Assembly: GCA_031772625.1 (NCBI GenBank)
Contig: CM062817.1
Span: forward strand, 889,438,184 to 889,502,183
DNA length: 64,000 nucleotides
Source of the DNA: Pinus tabuliformis
Taxonomy: Eukaryota; Streptophyta; Pinopsida; Pinales; Pinaceae
Direction of reading: 5' to 3'
This document shows, one piece after another, positions 23,557 through 34,290 of this stretch. The notes beneath the pieces are model-generated. The model searched no databases and was not told where the DNA came from. It worked only from the letters and a program-made list of their open reading frames with translations. The translations under genes and the position numbers were made by a program. The number at the start of each line of letters is the position of its first letter. Position 1 is the stretch's first letter.

Positions 23557-24231
23557 CAGTGTTACTTGGGAGCGGGAGCGAACGCGGGGAGCGGGAGCGA
23601 CATTTTCAAAAGCTCCCGGTTTGGGAGCGAATCCCAGAGCGATTTTTTATATAATATATATATATTTTTTATATTTTGATACATATATGAAAACAAAAAC
23701 ATGTAGAATGATGAATTAGATATAAAAAACATAAAAAAAACATAGATTGATCATTGAACCATATAACAGCAATCATCTAGAAGTTATAATCTTCATCAAC
23801 CATGTCCACAAGTTAGTAACATACAACATATTGAGTCTCGTGAATCATGATTCATCAATATTAAAATTTCAACTTCAAGCTTTCAAAATTGAAAATTCAA
23901 TATATAACATTTATCATCATTGATCACCAAAGTTGTAATTGTAAGCTAAGTTTAAACTTTAACCATTACAAGAAATAATATCTAACATGAAATGAGATGT
24001 TATAAAATGAATTATGAAATGAAATGAAACAACTTTCACAAGGCATCATATCCATAATTCATAATCATTACCAATGAGTTATAATTGCCAACTTCAAACT
24101 TCAAACTTAAATTGTCACAGTCATATATTGTTTACAAAAAATATCATTATGATATGAAAGAGTCAAGACTCAACAGATATGAAAACTAATAGAAACTAGA
24201 AAAGACAAGTAAACTGTAAATCTATTATCTA

Positions 24232-26678
24232 CTAGTTCGTGTGGCCCTTGCCACGAGAAGTGTCTAATGTATGAGCAGGTCGTGGTGGTCTTCTAGGAGT
24301 CTCCTCCCGCACAGACCGACGACCAAAACCAAAAGGCACATGCCCTCCACGTGAGGGTGTAGATGGAGGCGGCGACAGCAAAGGAACAAAACTAGGAACT
24401 CGAGCACTGCTACTAGATGGTGGAGGTGGCATGGTTGTTGCTTCATCTTCCTCTCTCATAAGTTTTGCTTCCAGTTCTTCAAGATGTATAGTGCCATCCT
24501 CCAAATTATCATCCTCTGGGTGGTTGTCCCAAATTTTATATGTTGGATCCTCATAAGCAAGATCAGAGTAATGACTCAACAAACTAAAGTTGTAGTGCCC
24601 ATAAACCAAGCTTTCTGCCTGGTTTTCATTGAGTCTGTTTCTTTTCACATTATGTATGAAGTTGTATGTGCTCCAACATCTCTCTGCAAAAGAAGTATTT
24701 ACAACCTGCGAGAGAACTTTTTTTTCCAATTTTGGCAAAAGTCCATGGCCACCATATGATTCCCACCATGTGAGAGCATCAAATATGTTTCTATCTTCCA
24801 TTGCATGAAAGGTACCAAACAAACCAGTGCCACTGAAGTATCTACCTAATTCAAGGCGCACACTAGCACATTCCTCCCTGTCAGGTATCAACTTTTCTAA
24901 TGCTTGCAAATATCTTGTAGATACCTCTTCATCTATATGGGGTTTGACCCTAACCCCAACCCCTGGTGCAGGTTGGCCCAACCAAGATGTAGAGTAGTAT
25001 TTTGGCGTAAGGATATACGCCAAGAAATGTAGTGGAACATTAAGTTTATCCCACCGTATACACACACAATTGTGAATCAGTTTATACAAGTTGGGATCAT
25101 TGTTATGAACAATATATTTTATTTGCCCCAATATGGTATCTATCTGCTCATACACCTCGCCAATCACTGGTTTATCTGTATCTGCAAACCGAATCATGTG
25201 ATAAATGGGCTTGGTGAAATCCAATACTTGCCTCACACGTGCCCAAAACATACCATCAAGAGTGGCCTCCTCCACCTGTTCAAAACCTTGCCTGTCAGCT
25301 GCATTTGTAGCCCTTTCCTTTAATACCTGCCAATGTGGACTTGATACCATGCTAGCCAATGACTCTCTTACCTTCAAAAGGCGTCTGAAGGTGAGGTAAT
25401 AGCTACCAAATCTAGTCCTCGCAATCTTCAACAACTCCAATCTTGAGTGACTGCGGAAAAGGCCATGGGTATTGCTATGATTTGTAATAAATTTTATCAT
25501 TTGTTTGCCTCTCTTGTACAAATCACCAATCCATTTGTATTATTCATTTTTGTTCTTAACAATATCATGCATCAAAAGGTTCATTGTGTGAACCAAACAC
25601 CCAGACCAAAATATGTTGGGGTATTTATCCTCAATAATTGCTCCCGCTGCCTTACAATTAGGAGCATTATCAGTGATGACTTGGATGACATTGGATGGCC
25701 CAATACAGTCAATTGTTTCAAGTAATGCTTCTGCAATGTTGATGCCAGTCTTGAACTTGTCTGAGTAATCATATGTTGAAAGAAAGATGGCACCACTAAC
25801 AGAAATAGCAAGAACATTTATCAATGGCTTACCTTTTACATTTTTCCATCCATCAAATACAATGGACACCCCATTGTCAGTCCAAGAACTTGTCATTCTA
25901 TTCAAAGAATGTGATATTTTTGGCTTTTCATGATCAAGTCCATCGGTTCTTGCCTTGCCATACCCAGGGCTCTTGTATCCTTTAGGGCATCATTTATGGC
26001 AGAAACCATTTTGTGCCAATAAGGTGAGTGAAGAACATTGAATGGTATCCCACATGCATAGAGAAACCTGTAAACTTTTGAATCCACATCATTCCTACAC
26101 CCTTCATCAAGGAAATTTGATATGCTTCTACGCCTTAAACCTGGTGACCCTGTGCCTCCATATCCACTGCCTTGGGAGGATGCTGAAGGAGTTCTTTGTG
26201 CATGTGATTGTGAGCTTGGTTCAAAGAAACCCTTTGATTATTTAGATTTGTATTGGGCTTCCTCCTCTTCCCTTATGTATTTGGCTCTATCTGCTACTGA
26301 CACACCTGAACAAGTTTTGATTCCTATTTGTTTATCTCCATCCCATGGCCTTTTCCCGTAGAGGTGCTTTCTAGCATGTGTGTATGAACCTGTGTAATTA
26401 TTGTTGTAATGGGGGCAATGAAATTTAGTGGTTCCACCCCCTTTCCCTGCTTCAAGCCTATTAACATATTTCCACAATGGAGTTTGGTCTTGTTTAGTTT
26501 TTTTCGCTGACTCATGTTCACTCTCCTCCAACTCCTCCTCACCGGGGTTTTCATCAAATCCACTATGACCCCGTTCTTCATCCCCTTCTTCATTTTCAAC
26601 CCTCCTTTTTCTACTCTCCAACACCATAATAACCAAAAAAGGAACCAAGAAGAAGAAAATGCCAAGAAATATAACCAT
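24232..26678 (-). pseudogene. hAT transposase (BED finger, DUF659, dimerisation), nearly intact
   Basis: hAT transposases cut and paste elements with 8-bp duplications. The open frame starts at 26678, but the ATG at about 26627 (MVLESRKRRVENEE) is the likelier start. A BED-like finger (FHCPHYNNN, THARKHL) lies near 26430-26370, with one expected Cys replaced by Tyr. The frame passes a TAA at 26240-26238 to NFLDEGCRNDVDSKVY, then shifts near 25975. DUF659 follows (SIVFDGWKNVKGKPLIN, VIQVITDNAPNCKAAG, YPNIFWSGCLVHTMN), a TAA lies at 25542-25540, and the dimerisation region (TWWESYGGHG, ERCWSTYNFIHNVKRNRL) is near 24800-24600. Two stops and one frameshift break about 800 codons, unless short introns explain some of them. 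Confidence 0.9.
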
Positions 26679-26863
26679 GATGTTTGAAATTTGAAGTTTT
26701 GAATCTACAAAATTTAAAAAAATGGAATGGGAATGGGAATGGGAAATAGAGAAAAAAAATTATTTATTTATTTAGGAATGAACATTAAAAAAAAAATCGC
26801 TAGACACTCTATTCAATATTGTAGAGCCTACCTCTTTGGCATCCAATCTCCCCTTGCTCCTTG

Positions 26864-26956
26864 CTTTCTCTTGCTCTCTCACTCTCTTGCTCCTTGCTCT
26901 CTCTTGCTCTCTCCTTGCTCCTCACTCTCTTCCTCTCACTCTCACTCTCTCACTCT

Positions 26957-26993
<37 letters not shown>

Positions 26994-27016
26994 TCTCACT
27001 CTCACTCTCACTCTCA
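26864..27016. repeat. CTCTCA/CCCTCA simple-sequence tract
   Basis: A pyrimidine-rich tract of CTCTTG, CTCACT and CCCTCA units upstream of the transposase. It includes six or so CCCTCA hexamers at about 26958-26993. It lies between the transposase start and the right hAT end, where a promoter or leader would be expected. Confidence 0.85.
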
Positions 27017-27358
27017 TTAAAATGATGAAATGAATGAGGGAGGGTCTATTTAACCCTCCCTCCCTCCCTCACTTTATTTCGACAAAAATCTTCTTCTTTT
27101 TTCCGCCCAAATCTTTTTCTTTCCGCGTGTCTCTCCTGGCATCGCTCCCATTGCTCCGGGAGTAGTCGAGAGCAATTGCTCCCTGACCACTCCCGGGTTA
27201 TAAAAATCGCTCTCAGAACAACGAGAGCGACACTCCCTTTATCGAATTGAAAAAAAGCAGGGAGCGTAAATTTTTTTAAGGGAGCGCGCTCCCAACCCAC
27301 TCCCGCCCGGAGCGCGGATTGGGAGCGGGATCGCGGGGGGCGCTCCCCTGCAACACTG

Positions 27359-27690
27359 TATAAAATTTATCATCATTGATCACCAAAGTTGTACTTGTAA
27401 GCTAAGTGTAACCATTACAACAAATAATATCTAACATGAAATGAAATGAAACAACTTTCAACTTTCATGAAGCATCATATTCATAATTCATTACTAATGA
27501 GTTATAATTGCCAACTTCAAACTTCAAACTTAAATTGTCATATATTGTTTACAAAAAATATCATAATAAATATGAAAGAGTCAATAGTTATAAAAACTAC
27601 TAGAAACTAGAAAAGACAAGTAAATCTATTATCTATCACTTATGCTTGCGCCTCTTGCCACCACGAGAAATGTCTAATTTTTTACTCTTG
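27359..27690. mobile_element. Right-hand continuation of the older hAT copy
   Basis: Sequence resumes with similarity to 23905-24260 of the younger copy (ATCATTGATCACCAAAG onward). On the minus strand it includes a C-terminal codon stretch LDISRGGKRRKHK, matching LDTSRGKGHTN at the end of the intact transposase. Similarity ends near 27690. Confidence 0.75.
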
Positions 27691-28165
27691 TTGGAAAATC
27701 AAGATCTTTGTCATTAATATCACCCTCTAAGCATTAATATCCAGAGGTATCTTTGTCACTACCTCTAGATCTGTATAGGGATCTTTGTCATTAATATAAC
27801 CCTCTAAGCATTAACATAAGATAGAAAAAGCATAGCATGTCAAGTCAAGATTTTGTTTGAGTGATGCGTACATTTTTAGGAGGGTCATGATGGAGGAGTT
27901 CGACAACCGATGTCACTAACATCAAGGTACATAGAGGGATTGGTGCTCTTGATTAAATATGAGTTCCATACCCTAATACATGACAAAATCCAATGGAAAC
28001 ATTGCAATCCCCCCAATCCTAAAAAACTGATAAGTTTGCTTGATTTTGAATGAAATCTAAAATTCTACTTTCTCCATATGAAATCCAATGAGGTCAGAAC
28101 CACTCTCAAACATCCTGAGTCATTTCATGGTAATGTTAACAATTTAAGTAAAAGGATGAAAATTT
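27690..28165. repeat. Dispersed hAT-derived repeat
   Basis: Matches 33000-33400 and 8157-8390 (shared core GGTGCTCTTGATTAAAT and GTCAGAACCACTCTCAAAC). In the 33-kb copy the minus strand reads EGDIDDEDPNIGIDFDDM then a stop, as expected for the acidic end of a transposase. No terminal repeat is visible here, so this is a partial copy. Confidence 0.65.
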
Positions 28166-29692
28166 AACTTGTCTTTCTCTATCTAGCATGGAGACCACAA
28201 TTTTTCAGATGAGGTAACCTTCTTGTTAACTGACATTAGTTACCTCGCTTATCAATGATGACTACATCCTTATCATCTTTCCTAGATCTCTCAATTGAGA
28301 TCTCATGAAGATATTCCTTCATTCTTTGATACCTTCAATCAGGTCTAAGTGATATGATCTTCTTTACTTCATTTCAGAGAATATATCTTCTAATATTTCA
28401 CATCTATTTTATGTTCATTGACTTCCCTTAACTATGAGGATAATTACAATCCTCCTTTTTCCATGCAAGGACCTTTAAGTGATTTTATACGAATCCTATG
28501 AATCTTCTTGATGCAATCAAACAATGCTTAACCTTTAGAGACTTAGACATCAATGACTTTCTTCTAGGGACTATATCTATCCTTCTTTCTTATGCAAGGA
28601 ATTTCGATGACCCAACCGATGAAGTCATTGAACCAAACTTGTTTATAAAAAGAAAGATACTTACTTGGCACATGAAGATAAAATCTTCACCTTGATGCTT
28701 TCTTGAATGATCTCCTTCAATGAGATTCTTGCTTGAGCTGCCTAGTACAACTGAGTTCCAAGACTTCCTTTGAGACTTTCTCGCACTGTTCAGCACCAAG
28801 CACTGCTGCTTTTATAAGATGTTGAGATATGATATCGAGATTAAGAACTTTGGGAGCACTGTTATGATGCCCGTCTGAGATGTGGCACTATGTTCTTCTT
28901 TTGAAGTGATATCGCTGTATGATGTGGTTGTGTTGACACATCCTTGTGACATTCCGTGGTATGTAATTTATAAAGGTATGCCTTCGAACTGTGGGTGGCA
29001 CTGAGATACTGATACCTTCCATTGATTATTGAATTTTGGTTCCTGTGCATGACTATACATCATATTTTAACACTGAGCTGCATCATGGAATTATCGAGAC
29101 TGTATTGCAGAGATCCTTCTTCTAATCGAGACTTGTGTACTTCTTGATTATATAAACAAAAGCCTCTTGTTGTTGTATGTTGTTGTTGTAGACTGATTCA
29201 TCAGTCTTTGATGTAGGTCTTCAACTTGCTTTGATGCCCTTGAAGACTGATCCTTGTATGTCTCTTTGTTGCCCATGATTATAGTTATGCATTCAGACTG
29301 TCGAGACAAGGTAAGTTATGAGATCCTTTTATCATGACTGTGATTTAATTCCTGCATTTAGATCTTCATTATGATGGATATGCTGCATCTGTTTAATATG
29401 TCGAAACAGAGATTGCGTCTAGTATGCCTGCACCGAGATCCTTATTATATTATCCATTGATGAACAGAGTCCTTCGGATATGCGAGATCTACTTATTCGA
29501 TATCCTTTGTATAATGAGACTAACTCCAGAATTCCTCAATTGTGCACCAAGTTGGTATATGTTACTGGACTGAGGTAATACTTCACCAATCCATGTAGAC
29601 GAAATCAAGACTGAGGATAGCCTTCAAACTGAATAAGTGTCACTTAAATGCTAATGATGAGTTGATCTTCTTTATGCCCTGTACTAACCATA
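28166..29692. other. Non-coding interior of the LTR element, right part
   Basis: No supported frame; plus ORF 28498-28695 has no recognisable domain. It ends at the PBS next to the 5' LTR, so in minus-strand sense it is the leader region. Confidence 0.6.
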
Positions 29693-29704
29693 GCTCTGAT
29701 ACCA
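29693..29704 (-). promoter_or_regulatory. Primer-binding site (initiator-Met tRNA type)
   Basis: On the minus strand TGGTATCAGAGC follows the LTR end CAACA directly. It is the classical plant copia PBS and sets the orientation of the element. Confidence 0.9.
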
Positions 29705-30843
29705 TGTTGAAGAATCTAGGGAAAATTATTTTAATGATTCTTCCATCGTCATTGACAACTGTTGGTGATGTCTTTTATTTTCTTTAGTTAACTTCTTTAT
29801 GTTTGCTTGTTCTTCAATCATCAAACAGTTATCAAAACAAGAAAATCAACAAAATACACGTACACAAGATGTAGGCTTCAAGCCAGGGCAAAACCTCTCC
29901 TCTTGAGAGGAAAACCCTTCAATCTCTTCTTATAGATATCTAATTGACGAATACCAAGACCCTTAACAAAACTGCTTGACCCAGGCTTACTTCCAAGACA
30001 CTTGTCACTATCTCATAGATTTTGCACAGTCATTCTTCTTGCATACCTCTGAGATCCTTCTCCTTCTAGTTGTCGTAGTACTGGAGAATCTCGACCTCTG
30101 AAACCTTAACACTGTCCTGTTCTCCTCCTTCGCAATATATCCCACAGTTCAGGATTCTCGCTTGACAAGAATGCTCTATCTTCGATCTTCTTTATCACAG
30201 AATCATGCTTTATATATCTCCTTGTATGGATATTGTCCTAAGACAATGACTGGTTCATTTGCACGTGATGAGATAGAGTATACCCGAAACTGTGATGAAA
30301 ATCTTCTTCGTAGTGATGAAACAGAGGTTGCCTTAACCCGAGACAGAGATATATATATTTTGCAATTTTCTTCATATCACTGTGATGAAACAGAGATTAC
30401 TTTAACCCGAAACATGTGATAGATATGGTTCATATTCGATTGCTTTCACATTACTTGTGAGATTCGTCGAGATATAGATTTTTTCTTCTTTTTCTTTTGG
30501 AGCAAGATCACTTACATACTTATAGTGGCTCATGTGATAACTTGTAGGTCGACATAAAATCCTTGGGTTGGGCCGACATATCCATATGGAGACTGTTGTG
30601 TTTGTTTAGCTGAGAGAGATAGTGACAGCGTCTTGGAGTATGGGTTTACTTGTGTAACATAACATTTTGTAATTATATTCATAAATCCTAAAGACATCAA
30701 GAAGAAAGTCTTTGACATAAGTAAAACACTTCTTGCTCATAAAACCCATGATGCAAGGAATACAATAAACATTTGTTTCTTCATTATAAAATCATAATTA
30801 CAACTTGTGATGAAAACCAAACCTAGTTACACTTTCTACAATA
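29705..30843 (-). repeat. 5' LTR of the minus-strand element
   Basis: Same sequence as 20036-21176 with scattered changes. The outer tip has mutated from CAACA to CAATA, so the TG...CA rule is broken at one end. Confidence 0.93.
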
Positions 30844-30848
30844 GAGTT

Positions 30849-32450
30849 GAAGAGTAGTCATGAAAGAGTCATCCCAGTTTTTTTTTTCTGTGATGAAGGG
30901 TTGAGTTCCCTATGGTATATTTCTGTGAAAGAAGCAAGCGAAAGTTTGAAACCATATGTCTTATCTATGTTGTCATCTGAAATGTCTTTATGCGTTGGAG
31001 TTACCTCCTGAGATCAAAACCAGAGTGATTTAGGTCGAGGTCTGTTATGATCATAACTCCATCCTTAAGAACAATCATCCAAATTAAAGTCAAGTCTGGA
31101 GTAATTACCCCTCTGTGATATACGAACTTCATCTCTAAGGATCTGAGTCTACACTATGGTAGGCATCCAAGTTTCCTCTATGTTGGGATCCAACTTATCC
31201 CTGAAGAGATCTGAGCCTCTTCTCTCTATGGAACAAGGCCCAAGTGATCAAATGTAAGTCAAAGTTTTTTTATCTTTGAGTTGAATTACCTTTGTAATGA
31301 GGTCTAGATTATCCTCTGTGGCCTGAATCTTTGTGATGAAGTGAAGGTGGTTAAGGAGGAAAAAGAGGCATAGAACGAAATCAAGAAGTCATTTTTTCTC
31401 TTGCTCTAGCATTTGATCTAAGTTGTGAGCATAAATTCAAAAACTAAACTGAGGTCTATATCTATCTAAGGCACGAAGAAAGGAAGGGCAATCTGAGCTA
31501 TAGAAGAGAACCGAAGTGATCCAAACTAAGTAAGACCAAAAGTCTGTGGCATCTAAGTTACAATAGTATTGTTGCATCAAGAAAAGCCACAAGTCTGAAT
31601 CTACTTTTCTCTATGAAGTATCATCACTTTAACCAGAAGTTTGATCACCAATGAAAGAACCTGAGTTCTATCTGGGCTCCTTAATGATGATCTGGGCCCG
31701 AACTTATATGCCATCTTCATCTTGGAAGTCAAAACTGACCTCCTCCAATCCACCAAGTCAGTCTCCAAAGACATTTAGCCAAACTTCAAAAACCAACTTT
31801 AGGTCAAATTTCTTCAATACTGCATCAAGATTAGATTTCGGCCCTCCTGCATCATATTTTCGACCCTATTGCTTCACTTGCAACTTCGGCCTTTCTGCAA
31901 CTTCATAGTCTTGCACGTGTGGGTGAACAAGAGAGAATTTTCTGCTTCTTTTGCTAGACAAATGTCTCCTTCTCCTTCTCTATGTTTTCTCCTTCACTTC
32001 AAGGCTTCACATCCCTTTTCTCCTCTCCAAATTGCAAATCGAACTTCTCTTTGTTGGTGTTTCATATAGGTCGAATGTTCTTCTATTTATAGTGGTTCGA
32101 AGCTCCTATTGAGGCCGACTTGAAGATGGGCAGGCTGACTTGATATTGGTGGGTTTAGATGACCAATTTTCATCAAAATAATTTTCTTTCTTGACACACA
32201 AAGCCTAAGGGTCCATTACATGATGACAAGGACTAAGACTCGTGACATAAACTCTAGAAGCCTTCAATCGAGGCTTTGACCTAGAAACAAAATAAACAAA
32301 GCATGAAACCCATCCTTATAAATAATTTTTCTTTTACAGATAATTTTCTTTTTCTTTCTTTTGACAAATACATTACATCATAACTCAAATACAATTATGA
32401 AGACCAATACTAGTTACATTTCTCAAATATCAATAGTCCCTTATCTCTGC
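30849..32450. other. Non-coding DNA, probably interior of the split older LTR element
   Basis: It continues directly after the GAGTT duplication, opposite the PBS at 20015, and so should be interior of that older element. No gag or pol is recognisable. On the minus strand CACTATAAATAGAAGAAC (about 32080-32100) looks like a TATA region, and ATGTAACTAGTATTGGTC near 32415 resembles the start of the 20-kb LTR, so an additional LTR in minus sense may be present. Confidence 0.4.
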
Positions 32451-32600
32451 TTAGTTGTTATCTTGATGTTTTATTTGTTGATGAATTGATGAACATTAAC
32501 TCTCTTTCATAAGGAAATATTTTAGGGTTTTCCCCTTGTGGGTTTTTCCCTGGTCATTGGCCTTAATTTCTATGTCTCTTGTCTCAATGTCTCTTGCCAG
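32450..32600 (+). repeat. LTR fragment related to the 50.6/55.6-kb LTRs
   Basis: The segment with GGGTTTTCCCCTTGTGGG and TCTTGTCTCAATG is the reverse complement of the central part of the LTRs at 50603-51197 and 55631-56252. It therefore lies in plus sense. Ends are missing. Confidence 0.6.
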
Positions 32601-32675
32601 AAAATTGTAGGGACTATTACACACACTTAGGTAGTTGAGCAACAGAGAAAGATAGAGAAGGCTGCTAGGGAAAAG

Positions 32676-33640
32676 CAATGTTATCAGAATTGAACCGGTA
32701 GACCCCCCGAACCGAGAGTCAGCCAAAACTGGTAAAAAACTGGACTAAAAAACCATCACACATAAAATATTCAAATTAAGAAAAAAAACATATATATTCA
32801 TGTGCATCCATATGTATCCAAACTATTTATACACAAATAAGCAAAATTTCTCCTTTATATAGAATGTAAGGGTGCATATAACCAAGATAGCATCGAGTGC
32901 AATCCATCTCTAAATCGAAAATACATCGACAAACGCCCTAGATGCCCTCTAGCATCGAAAAAAATCATGCTCCAACAAGTACCTACATATCATCAAAATC
33001 AATGCCTATATTGGGATCTTCATCATCAATATCGCCCTCTAAGCATTAAAATAAAGTAGAAAAAACTTAGCATGTCAAGTCAAGATTTTGTTTCAGTGAT
33101 GGGTACAATTTTAATAGGGTCCTGATAGAGAAGTTCAAAAATCAATGCCTCTAACATCAAGGTACATCGAGAACATGGTGCTCTTGATTAAATGCTAGTT
33201 CCATACCCTCATACATGACAAAGTCAAAAGGAAACGTTGCAATCCCCTCAATCCTGAAATCTTTAAAAACTGTTAAGTCTGATGGATTTTGAGTGAAATA
33301 TAAAGTTATACTTTCTCCATTTGAAATCCAATGAGGTCAGAACCACTCTCAAACATTCTGAGTCAATTAATGGTGATGTTAAAAATTTAAGTAAAAGGTC
33401 CCTTTTACATTAAGAATTGAACATTACCAGTAATTGCATAGAATTAGTAGGAAAATACAGTCAAATACTAGACTTCCCCACTCATAAATTATTGCTTTGA
33501 AAAAAAAGTTGTGTTAAAAGGGTTGTTGGTAGCATTGCACAATTTTTTTCTAATTTGTGACACCATTTGAAACCAATTTTACATTGAAAATAGTCAGAAT
33601 TACCAGTGCAGTCTGATCCCGTTCAGTTCTGATAACACTG
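32676..33640. mobile_element. Non-autonomous hAT element with perfect 8-bp TSD
   Basis: The 965-bp element lies between GGGAAAAG at 32668-32675 and 33641-33648. Its ends are CAATGTTATCAGAATTGAAC and, inverted from the right, CAGTGTTATCAGAACTGAAC: 18 of 20 bases agree. It carries no transposase, but the minus strand near 33035-32980 keeps a last-exon-like stretch EGDIDDEDPNIGIDFDDM before a TAG. It appears to be an internal deletion derivative of an autonomous hAT. Confidence 0.93.
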
Positions 33641-33648
33641 GGGAAAAG

Positions 33649-34290
33649 GTACTCTCTAGGAGCACGTAGTATGAGACAGTAGGCTACACAGTTCCATACA
33701 GTCATAGAGGCAAGTCTGTACAGGTCCATATAGTCATACTGATAGATCATACAGGCTGTCAAGTATGTCATACAGCAGTTTTCTGCTGTCCTGCACGTCA
33801 TACAGGAGTTATTTGTTGTTTTTGGGTTGTCAACAGGCTGTACCGACTCAGTAAATTTTTTTGGTATCCATCCATGTTGTTGTTTTGGGCAACATGTGGA
33901 GATTTCCTTCTAAGTTTTTCAATGGAATAAAAGTGGATTTGCAGTAATTACCTATGTGTACACTGCTTATACTTTTGCTGTATTTTCCAGCCATCTGTGT
34001 GATTAATGCATGCTCGGATTTCAATTTCTGTTATTGATTAAATTCAAGAAGCACAGGGCAAGTCACCTGGGTTATGGAAAATTTACAACATCAAATATTT
34101 GCATTACCAAATATATATGAAAAGAAGATACATTCACCATTGTGCAAGATTCAATTCTCGTGAGGACTGTTTACCCTAGAACCCATGGAGACACCATGAG
34201 GTAGTGGTTGAACATGTTGTCGCATGCAGATAGATTATATTAATGGTCTTCCAATCCATGCGCACATAAATTCCCAGCAGTGTATCTCAG
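33649..34290. other. Unassigned spacer
   Basis: No supported gene. The right part (about 34150-34290) is decayed RNase H-region DNA of the neighbouring minus-strand copia (LRYTAGNL is still readable near 34280 in another frame). No copia 3' LTR or PPT was found. Confidence 0.5.

Larger units (their letters stand above)
23557..27358 (-). mobile_element. hAT DNA transposon with perfect 8-bp TSD, nested in its own family
   Basis: The 3802-bp element is flanked by TATAAAAT at 23549-23556 and 27359-27366. The ends are CAGTGTTACTTGGGAGCG and, inverted from the right, CAGTGTTGCAGGGGAGCG. GGGAGCG-like words in both orientations crowd the two ends, denser at the right (27120-27358); such subterminal repeats are transposase-binding sites in known hAT elements. 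The transposase is on the minus strand. The insertion site lies inside an older copy of the same family. Confidence 0.95.
20036..30843 (-). mobile_element. Minus-strand LTR retrotransposon, non-coding interior, nested hATs
   Basis: Two direct repeats of 1141 and 1139 bp (20036-21176 and 29705-30843) bound the element. The 5-bp target duplication is GAGTT at 20031-20035 and 30844-30848. On the minus strand a PBS (29704-29693, TGGTATCAGAGC) follows the right LTR and a purine tract (21187-21177, TTAAGAGAGAG) precedes the left LTR. Apart from the hAT DNA (23235 to about 28165), the interior encodes no gag or pol that I can find. It is therefore a large non-autonomous derivative, presumably mobilised by copia proteins. 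Confidence 0.92.

Noticed and set aside
26958-26993. CCCTCA repeats as interstitial telomere
   Set aside because: Plant telomere units are CCCTAAA; this is a pyrimidine microsatellite.
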